Positions 47,668 to 59,902 of a stretch of DNA of 64,000 bases are shown here, in pieces (positions within the stretch are counted from its first letter, which is position 1; every line of letters begins with the position of its first letter). Under the pieces are notes generated by a model. It did no database searches. It was not told where the DNA came from and saw nothing but the letters and a program-made list of their open reading frames with translations. The stretch is from Cyclospora cayetanensis (lineage: Eukaryota; Apicomplexa; Conoidasida; Eucoccidiorida; Eimeriidae). The stretch spans positions 248,001 through 312,000 of the forward strand of contig NW_020312258.1 in assembly GCF_002999335.1 (NCBI RefSeq), given 5' to 3'. The position numbers and the translations under genes are program-made.

Positions 47668-49388
47668 CTTCAGCAACCTTACCGAAAGTCTTTACTCATG
47701 AATTTTTTGAACAAGCGCTCTCGATTTGGCATGCAGATTGTCTGTCGCGTAGAAGGAAGCGGAGCGCTCATGGGTTTAGCGGGTAGAGTTAGGCTTACAA
47801 GATAAACTGCGCCATTAGTCGAGTGTGGCTTTTCCACCGTTCCAGGGGACTAGCGTTTTCTATCGTGTTAGGCTTTTGATACTTGAAAAACCTTCAGCGC
47901 AGTTCAACTTTTTTGGGGTTGAGAATAAAGCAACCTGTATGCATCGTACGCGTGAGCCAACACGCGTTAAAGGAAGCGCGTTGCCACGTGCAATCTCTGC
48001 GGGCGAAGGCTAATACTTAGAGTCCCTCTTAACTGAACTTACAAACGGATTGCTCGACGTAATGGAATTACGTGATAGGGAGGTCTAGGCGCTTAACGCG
48101 CATCTGAGGTAGGGCGCCTCCTTTGCCGGTTGGAGGGCTTCAAGATAGACCGGACCGTCACAGGTAGATGTAGCACTGGGTGTGCACTGTTTCTACCTTC
48201 TTTAGCTTTGTGGAAGCAGCATAGAAACGAATAATTAGGAGAATAGGGAATAAAGATGCTTTACGCCATCATAAACAAAAAAGGCAAAGATGTGCGATTT
48301 GCTATTCAACTGAGGCTCAATTGGCTTCTCCCCGATATGCTGAGCAAAACCCACCTTAAGAGTTTCTACGGTTGTTGCTTGTCTTACGATACAGGCACAG
48401 CAGAAATCAGGCTTTCGAGAGCAAAGGCAACACCAAGACCCCACTTCTTGGATGTTGGGAATAGGGTTTCTAGGGTTGATAGACACTCCAGCAGAGCCGT
48501 CTGCAGCGGCGATTGGAGGAGGCCGAACTGCTAGGAACGCCAGTGGCTCTCACTGCTAAACCATCCTAAAGCCTACATTCCATACCTCCATTTCTATTGG
48601 AATGCGAAACTCCCACAGGAACTGTAAACTTGACGAGCTCGCATTTCCCCGCGATAGCGATCATGCTGCAGGAACTAAGTGCTGCTATTCAGGGATTTAC
48701 CTCAAGGGTTTATCTACGAATGCAGGTCTAATTCAAGAACATGATGCACAAGCTAACCCCTATTTCCTATGCCTCTGCACCAGCATGTTGTTGGCGAAGC
48801 CCCCTGAGCAAGAGAGAGCCAGGGTGCTGCGTGTACCAGCAGCCCTAGACCCTAGAGCCTGGACGCTACCCGGCATTTTAAAGACACGCCGGGCGAACAT
48901 CGCTTTTCGCTTGTTTTGTTGAATAGGAACAAGGGTTTAGGGCATGCTGCTCGAGGTTTGGATTCAGGAGGGTTTGGGGTGTCGAAGAATCCATGGGCCG
49001 GCACCGTCATCCAGAGCTGTTCCTATAGCTATTTACCCCGTGACACCCTGACCATCATGCCTTCAGCGCTGAACTTTAATCCCTAAAAGCGAAATGCCGG
49101 ATCCGTAGGAAGGCAGCGAGATAGGAAGAACTCGGTTTGCTTCAAGGGTGCCCACTGGTGCAGCAGAACCAGCACCAGCACCAGCACGTGCAAGAGCAAC
49201 GGCAGCGGCAACAGCCGTTGTAACAGAATCAGAACTCGAAATAGCAACAGAATTTGAAGTTATCTTCTCTTTGCTCCCACCAAAGCAAGAACGGCGGCAG
49301 CAGTCTATTCAGCACCCGAAGCAGCAGGCCTGAGCACCTGGACCATTCAAGTAGGCGCTGTATCTACAGCAGCGCCAGCCCCTTCCGA
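47668..49388. other. Intergenic, upstream of the Kelch-BTB gene
   Basis: Mostly featureless. A 106-codon open frame with ATG at 48602-48604 has no recognisable motif. From about 49150 the sequence turns CAG/GCA-rich and open, and may be 5' coding or UTR of the Kelch-BTB gene: the frame there is open back to 49254. Confidence 0.5.
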
Positions 49389-52300
49389 ATGCGAAACAGC
49401 GAAGATCAGCAGCTGCTGCTGAAGCGGCGGCAGCAGCTGCGGCTCTCGAAAGATGACGAACGGCAAGGGGGGCTCAACCGCCTGCAGCCGGAGCAGCAGC
49501 AACACGTGGAGACCACAGACTCTCTTGCGATGGATATGCTCCCGTACAGACACTCACAGAGGTCGAAGCAGCAGCCGAAACAGCAGCAGCAGCAGCAAGG
49601 AACAGATGCAGGAGCAGGGGGGCCTCCATCTGCTCGCTTTCGCCCCTCTAATGCTCATGAGTGCTGTAGCAGGGGATGGGAACCCATAAAAGTAAGGATA
49701 CGATGAAGGGTGTTGCTGTCTAAAAAGTGTTTCTGCGTGTCGAGCGCTAGTGTGTGTCGGAATTTTCACGGTACCCCTATCCTTCCGATTTTGACCCCCT
49801 TTCCCCCCTTCACCCTTCCGGCTGTTTTTGTGTGTGTGTGTGTTTAATCGGAGGATGGTATACCGATCCTTACGTTCTCGGCGATGCAGCCGCTTCATTG
49901 CACGCCTCAGATGTGCTTGCTGCTTCCGACATGGGGTTCTTTCGTTTGTCATGTTTTTTCGCCTCTTTTGGCATCCACTAGTGCGTGTGTTTGCTCTAGT
50001 GACCCTATTATTCGGCAACAACAACCGGTGCTGCTGTTGCTGCTTTGCAGGTTGTGGGCACGATACGCCCAGAGCGTCGCAGCGGTGCAGCTTCTTGCGT
50101 GTACAAGAACTGCTTGTTTGTGTTTGGCGGGTACGGTGGACTGTCACGGCTGGGAAACCTCTTCAAATTCGACTTTAGTGAGCTGTAACTCTCAGACAGA
50201 GTCCCCTAAAAGCCCCCCAAGGCCGAAGGGGGTGTGAACTGGATGGAAACTGTATCGTGCCTAAAATCTCTTCGGGCAAAAACGAGACTTTCTTTCTTGA
50301 AGCCGAAATGGGCTTCTGCTTGGCGCGATTCTACGGCTCTGCGCTGTAGCGGGTGGCATGTTTGTGTGCAGCAACATCCGAGTGGCGAGAGGTGACGGCT
50401 GCAGGAGCACCGAGTCCTAGGGAGAGCAACGGCGCGGTAGTTTTGGGAAACAAGATGTTTATTTTTGGGGGTTATTCTGGATCGCAGTGGCTGAACGACC
50501 TGCACACATTCGACCTCGGTGCGTGCTCAGCGTATACGGCTCTTTACGGGAGGGAGAGTCTGCGGCATAGGGGGGGCAGGCGGCATGAGGGTTTTTGTGA
50601 ATCTTTGTGCATGCATGCATGCGATGCTTCAGAGAAAGAAGAATGGTCCGAACTGCCGCATTGGGGAATGAAACCGTCTCCTCGATTTGGGTAAAAAGTA
50701 AACCCTACGCTTAAACCGTATACTCGACGGAATCTCGCTTGTTTTATGCATGCACGTGTTTTTCCTGCCTTCTGTGCGGTGTCTGTACACCTTGCACGTG
50801 TCTGAATCCCGTAGGAGGATGGCTTTTCCCATGAAAAAATCATGCGTTTTGACTGGGCATAATGCCCCTCTCTGGAAAAGCTGCCACCATGCTGCAGTTT
50901 TTCTGCCAACCGTCCGAAAATCCGCCTGCTTTCCCTGCCGTTTCCAGGCTGGTGGCCTCCCTTTCTCTTGTGCTGCTGATTTTGTAGAGAATTCCCCTTC
51001 TGCTTCTGTTTGGCGTGCTGCTGCAATGCGCAGGTATGTGGCAGCGGCGAATCCCTTGAAAGGGTCCATCCTGCTTTTTGGAGGTTACGACGGCTGCAGC
51101 TGGCTAAACGATCTGAATCAGCTCAACCCTCAAAGCCTCGAGTGGCGGCCTGTGCATCAACGGGGGCTTATACCTTCGGGGAGAAGCTGCCCTGCAGCTG
51201 CAACTCACGAGGTACTTCATCAATGGAATTGTGTCTTGAAAAGGCCCCTAGAGAAGCACTAGGGGCTGCCGGGGGAAGGTGGGGTTGCGCGAAACTGGAT
51301 TTATATATATATATATGTATGTATAAGTATACTTATATGTATATATACATTTACTTACATGAATATAAATGTATTTATTAGGTATGTATGTACATTTATA
51401 TTTTACACATGTATATACATATATACACATGTACTGATATATGTATGTACATAGATATGTATGTATCTACATATATCTACATATATATATGTATATCTAC
51501 TTATACATGAAATATATATCCATATAGATATGTATCTACATAGATATTATACATGTATGTATGCAAGGGCAGGGAGAACCACTGACGGGGTGGAGGTTTC
51601 GAGTTTGATTTTGTGTACAGCAGGGGCTTTTTCTCTTTGGTGGCTACAACGGAGTCGAGAGGCTGAGCGACTTGTTCAGGTAGGTGTGGGAGCAGTGTGT
51701 GTTGGTGCACTAGGACCGGGGGGTTGTTGCTGTTGCGCGTGAGTGTGCAATGGGCAGTGTCTTTGACACGGTTCTGTATCTAGGGCGTCAGGGAGGCGGC
51801 GCTCTTGCTGCTGTGGATTCGTATTGCAGGTTCGATTTGAATACGGAGGTGTGGACAGTCATAACAACTTACAGTGGACCTCGAAGCAGCACCCCCAACC
51901 CTGGTCAGCACTGCTGCTGGCAAGAGCCTCTGGAAGGCGTTGCTGTGGCAAGGATCAGCGGTGAGGAAGAGGAGCCGGCAGCCGCAGCTTCTGCAGCTGC
52001 AGCTGCAGCAGAAGCTGCGGCTTTGCAGCCTTTGCAGCAGGGGCGCTCCCCCGCCAGCAGCAGCTGCAGCTGCTGCTCCTCCCCCGTGAGCTGCAGTCGC
52101 AGTGACGGCTACAGCCACAGGGAGGCTTGCTGCAGCTGCTACGCAGGAAGCCTCGCGTGCTGCACCGGCATGCGCGCATACACAGCCTATGCAGGGGGAG
52201 GAGGAGGCAGCAAGAGCAACGGCGGCAGCAAGGGCAGCAGCGGCAGCAACAGCGACGGCGGCGGCAGCAGGTGTTGTAACAGCGGCAAGCACGGCGGAGG

Positions 52301-55185
52301 TCCTACCGCTCGCTACTTTCACGCTGCATGCGCAAAAGATGGGAAACTCTTCGCCTTCGGAGGCTATTCTGGGCAGGAGCGACTGAGCGATTTCCATGAA
52401 CTTGATTTAGGTTCGCTCGAATGTGGGCTGTGCTGCCGCAGCTCCCTCCGCAGCCTCCTTCGATTCGCGCAGTGGGGGCTTGTAAATGAAGGGAAATCGC
52501 TCTGCTCTGCGAAGGGGCTGCAGCACGCCTTGCGACTTGGCGTGCAATGTTCTTAGATGCTTTTTGTGGCTCTCGGTTGAGGCTCCACGTACGGAGCGAG
52601 ATCTGCCACGATGAAGGCTTGCCACGCCTTCTGACCCTCTGCGTAGCGGGCAAAAAGGAAGCGGCCTTTAGGGCCGAGATCCGAGAGTGTGGGGCTTTAC
52701 TTTCGGCTTTGCTGCATGCACATGCGTTGCACTGAGCTGCAGAGACTTTTGAATGGAGGTGCATAGTGGGGGGACGATCAGCGCCTTCTGGCCGCAGCTC
52801 CATGGTTGGCGTCATTTACAAAAACAATTTTGTTGTTTTTGGAGGATATGACGGACGTGACGTCCTGAGCGACTTTTATCACTTTCCTCTTGGTGAATTT
52901 TACGGATGCATGCGAGCTGTCTGCAGTCTCTGACTCCTGCTGCGATTGTTGCTCTCCTTCCCCATAAACCTCGGGGGGGGGCCTCCTTCTCCTCATGCAC
53001 AGGCACCACTGTGCCGCAGACACAGCCACATTTCTATCCCTCCTCTCAAACACACGCAGTCACAGAATCCTAGCCACTAGAAGATCTCCTCTCCCTTCGA
53101 GGATGCATTGCCCCATAGACCTAGGCGCTTTTCCTCTGATCATTTTGTGTCGAGTCTGCGTCTGAATTCCATATCCCTTGCACTTTTGCCCATCATATAC
53201 ATATATGTACATATAGATATGTATATATATGTATACATATATATACATATATGTATATGTGTGTGTGTGTGTGTGCGTATGCGTCCCTCCGCACTTGCCC
53301 TACATGTATGTATGTATGTATGTATGTGTTTGCTGTCTTTTGTGGTATGCACAGACCCTCTCTCGCCACCCCCCTCAACTTTGCTAAGCGACTTGCTGTC
53401 TCTACAGGTGCCAGGTGTTCTCGCCGACGCTGTGTTTTTGGTGGAGGGTCGAAAGGTGTATTCCTCGAGAACCCTCCTCGCATGCAGGTTAGATTTCCCA
53501 ACGCGTGCCGCTATCTTGATCCTTGCCAGTCACGAGAGAGAGAGAGAGTCTTTTTGAGGCCTGACTTCTTCGCGGCTGGTTCACTTGCTTTCGTCTGCTC
53601 CATAGAATGCTCTCGTCTACACACCGTGAAATGCAGAGTTCGACTGCTTCTGTCATGCTGTGCTTGCTGCGCTTGCTGTGCAGGTCTGAGCACTTCCGCG
53701 CGTTGTTTTTTGGTGGTCTTAAGGAGGCTAGAGACAGGGCGACTACGCCCATTCCCATTGAAGGCATTCGACACGAAGTAAGGCTTTAGCGTAGCTGAGG
53801 AGTGATGGAGCGGGGAGAAGGAGGAGGAGACAGGAGGAGGGGACAGGGGGAGGAAGGGAGAGCCTGGGATGGCGCAGCAGGAGCTCCAGGGGAGACACGA
53901 ACTACAGCCAACATGTCTGCTGTGCAAACGAAGAGGCTATGTGGTTCTTGCCTCAGGTGTTTGTAGCACTCCTCGAATACTTGCACACGGATTTCCTCCC
54001 CAGGGGCCTCTCATGGCCAGTTCTCGTGGAACTGATGATGGCTGCTGAGCGCGTAAACTCTATACACAGCACTTCCTGCATGCGACTGTGTCTGCTATCT
54101 TGTCGTGCTCATCCTTCTGTCCGCAGCGGCTGCAAGGGGGTCGCACTTGCTGCTCGAGGCTGGTGAACAGCTCATGGTGGTCGGCTGTGTGTCAGGTGTA
54201 TGTGGGGGGTGTGAGTGTGGGATGTGTGTGCGGGGTGTGTGTGTGTCTATGTGTGTGGGGTGTGTGTCTCTGTGTGTGTGTGTGTCTATGTGTGTGGGGT
54301 GTGTGTCTCTGTGTGTGTGTGTGTGTCTATGTGTGTGGGGTGCGTCTGTGTGAGTGGGGTGTGTCTGTGTGAGTGGGGTGTGTCTATGTGTGTGGGGTGT
54401 GTCTGTGTGTGTGGGGTGTGTGTCTCTGTGTGTGTGTGTGTCTATGTGTGTGGGGTGTGTCTGTGTGTGTGTGTGTCTATGTGTGTGGGGTGTGTCTGTG
54501 TGAGTGGGGTGTGTCTGTATGTATGTGTGTCTCTGTGTGTATGTATGTGATTGTGTGTGTGTGTCTGTGTGTGGGGGCGTCATTGAGGAGGATCTGTGTT
54601 ATAGCCTTCGCTTATCCCCGGCTTGTCTCTCGTGTTCTGTCGGGCAGGCTTTATTTTTTTGTTTGTGGAGTGTCTTCTCCCCTCCAACATGCCAATATCT
54701 CCACGCTTGGCGGCAGACACCCCTCATGGTGACAGGCACATGCATGTTCGATGCTGAAAATTTACGCCTTTTAGGTTTGCGTGGACCGTCTCAAGCTGCT
54801 GTGCATACGCCAGCTGCGGGGAGGCCTCTGCATCGAGTCTGCCGTCGAGCTGCTTGCTGCTTCCGAGCATTTAGGGTTGCTCGAACTGAAGGAGCTAGCG
54901 CTAGATTTTCTTTCGCTGCATGGTCGGGAGGTAACCGAAGACACTTCGCTTCACCTCCCTCTCTCTCTATCTGGCGCGATCTTTTATCTCGCCCTTTATC
55001 CCTCTTCGTGTTGCTTTGTACTGCCTCTCGCCCTCATTTCCGAGGAACTGCAGCAGGCCTGTGTGGAAAGCGCAGTCTTCTTCTCCTGTTTCTGCTGTTT
55101 GCAGCTTCGATTCAACCCGGAAGTCTTAAGACCGCTGAGCAAAGAGTTGCTGCTGCAGCTCCTAGGCCATCGATGTTGTCGCTGA
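49389..55185 (+). CDS. Kelch-repeat and BTB/BACK protein, LZTR1-like
   Basis: Proteins of this type are usually substrate adaptors for cullin-3 ubiquitin ligases. Thirteen exons close in phase: 49389-49691, 50051-50177, 50372-50518, 50633-50690, 51034-51211, 51621-51679, 51830-52410, 52767-52892, 53355-53487, 53684-53777, 53957-54052, 54775-54930, 55105-55185; 712 residues. The head is Gln-rich. Kelch blades follow: LFVFGGYGGLSRLGNLFKFD, MFIFGGYSGSQWLNDLHTFD, ILLFGGYDGCSWLNDLNQL, LFLFGGYNGVERLSDLFRFD, LFAFGGYSGQERLSDFHELD and FVVFGGYDGRDVLSDFYHF, six in all. BTB: DAVFLVEGRKVYSSRTLLA, CRSEHFRALFFGGLKEARD, VFVALLEYLHTDFLPRGLSW; then a BACK-like helical end with LLAASEHLGLLELKELALD. Kelch-then-BTB order is that of LZTR1 rather than KLHL proteins. 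The fifth blade carries a ~110-residue Ala/Ser/Gly/Cys-rich insert. Start at 49389 is the likely one; 49254 is open. Confidence 0.88.
51298..51565. repeat. TA-rich microsatellite in a Kelch-BTB intron
   Basis: TATA/TATG/CATA repeats filling intron 51212-51620. Confidence 0.85.
53195..53325. repeat. TA then TG then TATG microsatellite in a Kelch-BTB intron
   Basis: Three successive simple-repeat types inside intron 52893-53354. Confidence 0.85.
54190..54575. repeat. ~390-bp TG-rich minisatellite in a Kelch-BTB intron
   Basis: Irregular higher-order repeat of TGTGTGTGGGG, TGTGTGTCT and TGTGAGTGGGG units in intron 54053-54774. The unit TATGTGTGTGGGGTGTGT recurs many times. Confidence 0.9.
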
Positions 55186-58100
55186 TGCGTCATGGATGCA
55201 GCACACGAATGCAGGCTTTTATTTCGCTGCACTCTCATGATGCCAACGCAGTGTTCCTGCCCGTGCAGCAGCAAAGGGAACCACCACTGACACCACCACT
55301 CCTGTGACTACCACCTCTACTACTACAACTACTGCAACAACTACTACTGCTACTACTGCTACAACAACTACTACTAGTACAACCACTACTACTACTGCTA
55401 CTACTACTAGTACTACTACTACTACTGCACCCTTTGCAATAGCGACTGCTGTTGCCAGGGTTGTATTTTGAGCAACGCCAAAGCACTATCCGCAGCTGCT
55501 GCAAAGCCAACAGCGCGCGAGTGCAAGCAGCAGCAACAGCAGCAGCAGGGGCTGTTGCTGCCGAAGGGATTTTATGGAAGTGCCGTGCATGCATTTCATA
55601 CACCGGCCACAGCGCTTCTCCGTGCTTCAAGTTGCATTTATACCGACGCCTCTGTCTCGTCGTATGGAGGAGGTTTAAAAGTGCCTCACTGTGCACGTCC
55701 AGGTTCCTATTTGTGTTCTCCCTGCCTTCCGCTTTTCTGCTGCACCGAAGACGGTTTAGCATGTGACGTGAGTGTCTTGTGTGTCTCGGGGGGACTGACA
55801 TAAAGAGGCGTTCCAGCAATCTCGGCTGGTGTGCAGAGAGCTGTGAAGCGTCCTTGCCTTACTGTATCTTAGTGCCCGATCTGCTACGAGCATTCGACAT
55901 GTGGTTTTTCGAGCAGGAATGTGCAATGCAGCTTCCTCGCTTGCCTGCCTGCCTGCATTTGTCCCTCCATCACCACCTCTCCTCAGCAGCAGCAACCTGT
56001 CAGTTCCTGCCTGCACTGCATGCTTGCTTCTCGTGCCATTCTACACTTTCCGTGTATATTAATGCAAAAACGCTGTAGGCTAAAACGGCAAAGATACGAG
56101 TGCCGAGAAACGCACAAAGCCGAAATGGTAGCTGCTCTTCTTCGGCTTACCAAAGCCGCTCTACCAGTGCAACAGAAACTGCGAGTTCAGTTTGTTCTGC
56201 AAACCGTAGAATCTGGAATTCGAATGCAGCTGCTCTGTTCATGGTCCTTCTGCAGACGCGAGCCATGCGTGCAGCGCATCGCCTCTGCAGGCGCAGCAGT
56301 GCCAACACCTTGGCAACGATCGCAATTGGAGGGAGATTGTGTAGCCAGCGTATATTCTGTGGTCTATCTCGTTACGCCTCTTTTGTAGTGTTGGTTGCTC
56401 TGTGCAGCTACACTTTGTAATTTTATGTACTCTCCTAACAAGCGTATATATATATATATATATGCAGGGCTGCATATGTATATGGGGCACACGCATACAT
56501 ATTTATGCACACATATATGCATACATTTTTATACACACATATATGCATACATTTTTATACACACATATATGCATACATATATACATACCGGCCTTCATAC
56601 ATACATTCATACAGCACTCCTAAGTAGTCCACAACGCATATGCTATTGACCCGCACATGTGCACTTGTATGTGAAAAATATCCTTTGTATGTGAATAGGG
56701 CGATATGGCTATGGCTCGAAAATGGATAGTTCTTCGGTTGTGCCCCTTAACGAAGTACCGAGAGCTCTAGATAAGTGTAAGCGCACAGGTCTTTCCTTTC
56801 ATGAAACAAATCCCCAAGACTGTCAAACCCTCAGGGGTTCAGGGCGGACGGCGTAGGGATTGCCAACAAAGTCCTTTTCTTTCTGTTTCGTTTGATGTTG
56901 GTGTTGTGTCCAAGTCTTTGAATTCTAGCGAGTTATTCGTTATTGCAGTTAGCTCTACTGTCTTGCTCCTTGGCTAGCTTCCCTCGCTGGCGGCCTGCAC
57001 CCGCCCACTAGCTGGTTCCTAGTCACCCCTTCTACTACGCACCTGGCATTCCAGATAGCTAGCAGAACACAGGCACTTATCCATCTGGCAGTCAGTGGAA
57101 GTACACGCAGTTGCCTCCTTCAACACCTTTGGTGAAGCAGGTCCTCTGATGAGCGGCCTATAGAGCCTCACGGAGAAGTGGCCAACCAGCTGGTCAAGTA
57201 CATGGCGCTGAAGGCAGGGGGCTTGCCTAGATCTGTACATACTCGATTTTTCGCCGGATGGGCAGCTGAAGAGCCAGCACACGCCCTAAATCATGCATGC
57301 TCGTAGTTCTTCTGGCTAGCTATAACACATCAATGCCTAGGGATTAGGAAGTAAGATGTTTTACTCGGAGGAGGAGAGTGCACGTGCTCGCCATCCATTT
57401 CGCAGTTCCTTCATCGGGGTTTACTGTAGCGACAAAAGACAGCGTTTTTTCGATCCCATGTCGATTGCTTGCTGCTTATTTCTCGTTCTTCCCGTGCTCG
57501 TATATCCAGTGTTTAGAGGGTCAGATAGCCATTCATGGCCTTATTCAAGGTTGTTTGGTGATTACCACTATACGGAAGAGCCAAATTCAGCTTGTGGAGA
57601 GGAGAGTCCACCACCACGCGGTCCTCTAGTGTCTGCACAAACCCTAATTCCTAAAATGCAATAGGGAAGGGCTACGTTGTCTTTTGTTCGCAGATCTGAG
57701 GAGTAAGTGGAAAGCTCTAGAGTGAGGGTTTGAGCGTGCCTCTAGAGAGATTTGGGCGTAGGGTGCCCCTGGTAGATGAATCTGCAGCAAAAGGCAGAGG
57801 CAAAAAAGACCGCGCCTCATTTCCTTGTCTCACGGAGCACGCGAGTCAAGGTTCGTGAATCCAGGTTGATATCGTACCTTGACCAGTAGAGTTTCGCAAT
57901 GGTCGGTGGTGGGATCTCGATCGCTAAGTCCTAGGTACACATCTTCTGGACTGACGCTTTGAGAAAACAAGACCTGGCGCGACAGCCTCAGCAACGATTG
58001 ATGGGTAAAGGGTCTAGGATTCATAAGAGCACCCAATACGAGAGCTGAGATTTGCAAGGGGCCCTAGAATTCTGACAGCAGAGAAGCGGTCCAGGGTGCC

Positions 58101-59865
58101 AATAAAAGTTTCGCATGGACAAATGCCCTAATCCCTCATTTCCTCGGCTATCCTATATGACTTCGCGAGAGGATTTGTTGCGTCTACTAAGGTCTATGGC
58201 ATTTTTTACTTCGTGTTCCGGTTCTGTGCGGTGGTCTTTAAGCTGCCTGAAGGTGGCACCTTGATTTAACTCGTCCAGTTTCCATATGTCCAACTCTTCC
58301 TTCCGCCCAATCTACAGAGCCATACACCCTTAAAAGCGTAGCCATTCTAATTTACGCCTTTCTGCATGTTAACTCCACCTGACAAATATCCAAGGCCCTT
58401 ACTTCATAACGACCCTCTTTTGGATCCAGCAACAAGACAAACCCCTCCTCCCTCACACCCAACGCTATTTGTACCGCGCCGCTAGGGCATTTGCCCCGAG
58501 ATCTGGCATGTGAGCTTGCAGACCTTTGCTTTTACTTTGACGTTCGGCTTAGCATTGCTTCTGTATTTACCGCTCGACGCCTGTGGCCGTGGGATAGGGG
58601 ATGCGCCATCCAAGTCCCCCGAGTCTGCAGTGTCTGGGCAGAGCAGCTCTGCCAATGCCTCCATTTCCTTCGCCCCAAGCCCCTCCATTTTTAAATGTAA
58701 TAAGCCCTCAGAATGAGTGTCTCGAACCCTAGGACAGCAGTAAGGCACTATCAGTGCAGCAGCGAGACGCCGCTTCTGAACCTACACACTTCGATCATTC
58801 AATGCGAAAATTTGAATACATAGCAAAATACTAAAATAAAAACATTGTAGCAATGTTGTAGGAACTCAGGTGTACATTTTCCGCCCTTGCCACAACTGGG
58901 TCTAGGGGTGGTCTTCCTAAGGTGCCCTGCTGAAAGCGCACTGTATTCACTAGAGTATACCTTGCGAAAAAAACGTACTTCAGCGTTTAGGGCTTTCCAT
59001 TTAGATTTTGGGCCTTAAATATGAGCATGATTGAGTGTTTTGAAGACAGATATAGCAAACAAGTCCATGCATGCCATGCCACGACGGCGGAAAGCTAATA
59101 ACGGAAACCGACAGCCGGCTGAAAGGGGCTGAGTGAGGAGACTGCACGAATGGCACACCCAAAGCCAACGGTGGGCATCACGCGGAAGTTGGGGCTTTTG
59201 CGGTATCACCAGGTAATGGTAGCACACCATGCATTGAGGCGTTGCCACTCCACCACATCACCACCTACGAAGCTATGATGATTTCTCCTATGGATTTAGA
59301 CGTAGCATCGCGAGGCAGCCACTATGCTAACCCCACGCCCAGTATGGATGTCTGTGAACTGGATGGGAGAAACGATATGCGCAGAGCATACCAGAAGTAG
59401 GCTGGCCAGCACCACCCACCACCGACCCCGCACCTCCCAGTTCGTTTCCTCTGGTAACACATAGTACACTAGCCGCTACTAGGCGAGTTGCCCCCCAAAA
59501 TACACAGATGGAAGAACTTCCCAGTGGTTGTGCAATCATGCCGATACACAAAGCACGATGCGAAGGTGGACCCACTGGACCACCTAAAATTGGTCCTGGA
59601 TACCTAGCGCGTAAGCTAGCTAGCGGCCACAAGCGAAGAAGCAGCCAGTTTGCCATGTAGCCCGCTGTTTTAGCTTACTTCTTTCTTTTTCATTTATTTA
59701 TAAAGGTAGGTACACCTATAATCACCGTTACGACTAGGACGGGATCGCTAGCGGTGCGGTTAGCTCTCCCGTTGATATCAGGCAACGCGTTGAGCTTAGC
59801 TCTTGCTATCCTCAGGCAAAACGTTGAGCTTAGCGCTTTCATTATCATGAGGCAACGCGTTGAGC
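55186..59865. other. 4.7-kb gene-poor interval between convergent genes
   Basis: Between the Kelch-BTB stop and the V-ATPase stop. Contains a trinucleotide array (55311-55432), repeats of a 31-bp ATACATTTTTATACACAC unit (about 56495-56600) after a (TA) run at 56443-56464, and the tandem repeat at 59770-59900. An ATG-started 102-codon frame at 57356-57664 has one hydrophobic stretch (CCLFLVLPVLVYPVF) but no family signal; I do not call it. Confidence 0.55.
55311..55432. repeat. (ACT/CTA)n trinucleotide array
   Basis: About 120 bp of ACT/CTA/ACA triplets on the plus strand, starting about 125 bp after the Kelch-BTB stop codon, probably in its 3' UTR. Reverse-strand frames give poly-Ser; not a gene. 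Confidence 0.85.
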
Positions 59866-59902
59866 CTAGCTCTTACTATCCTCAGGCAATGCGTTGAGGT
59901 CG
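59770..59902. repeat. ~48-bp tandem repeat covering the V-ATPase a stop codon
   Basis: On the minus strand the unit CTCAACGC(G/A)TTGCCTGA plus GGATAG.AAGAGCTAAG recurs about four times with small changes (for example at 59777-59812, 59813-59860 and 59861-59900). The first copy encodes the terminal LNALPEDSKS and the stop of the V-ATPase a subunit. Confidence 0.8.

Noticed and set aside
48440..48960. Scattered TTTAGGG/AGGGTTT heptamers, suggesting a telomeric or interstitial telomeric repeat
   Set aside because: Only isolated copies; no tandem array anywhere in the window.
55235..55819. Minus-strand Ser-rich open frame of 194 codons
   Set aside because: Its C-terminal part is the (ACT)n array read in reverse; the rest has no recognisable content or splice context.
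57356..57664. 102-codon ATG open frame with one hydrophobic segment
   Set aside because: Isolated, no homologous pattern, and in a gene-poor region where such lengths arise by chance.
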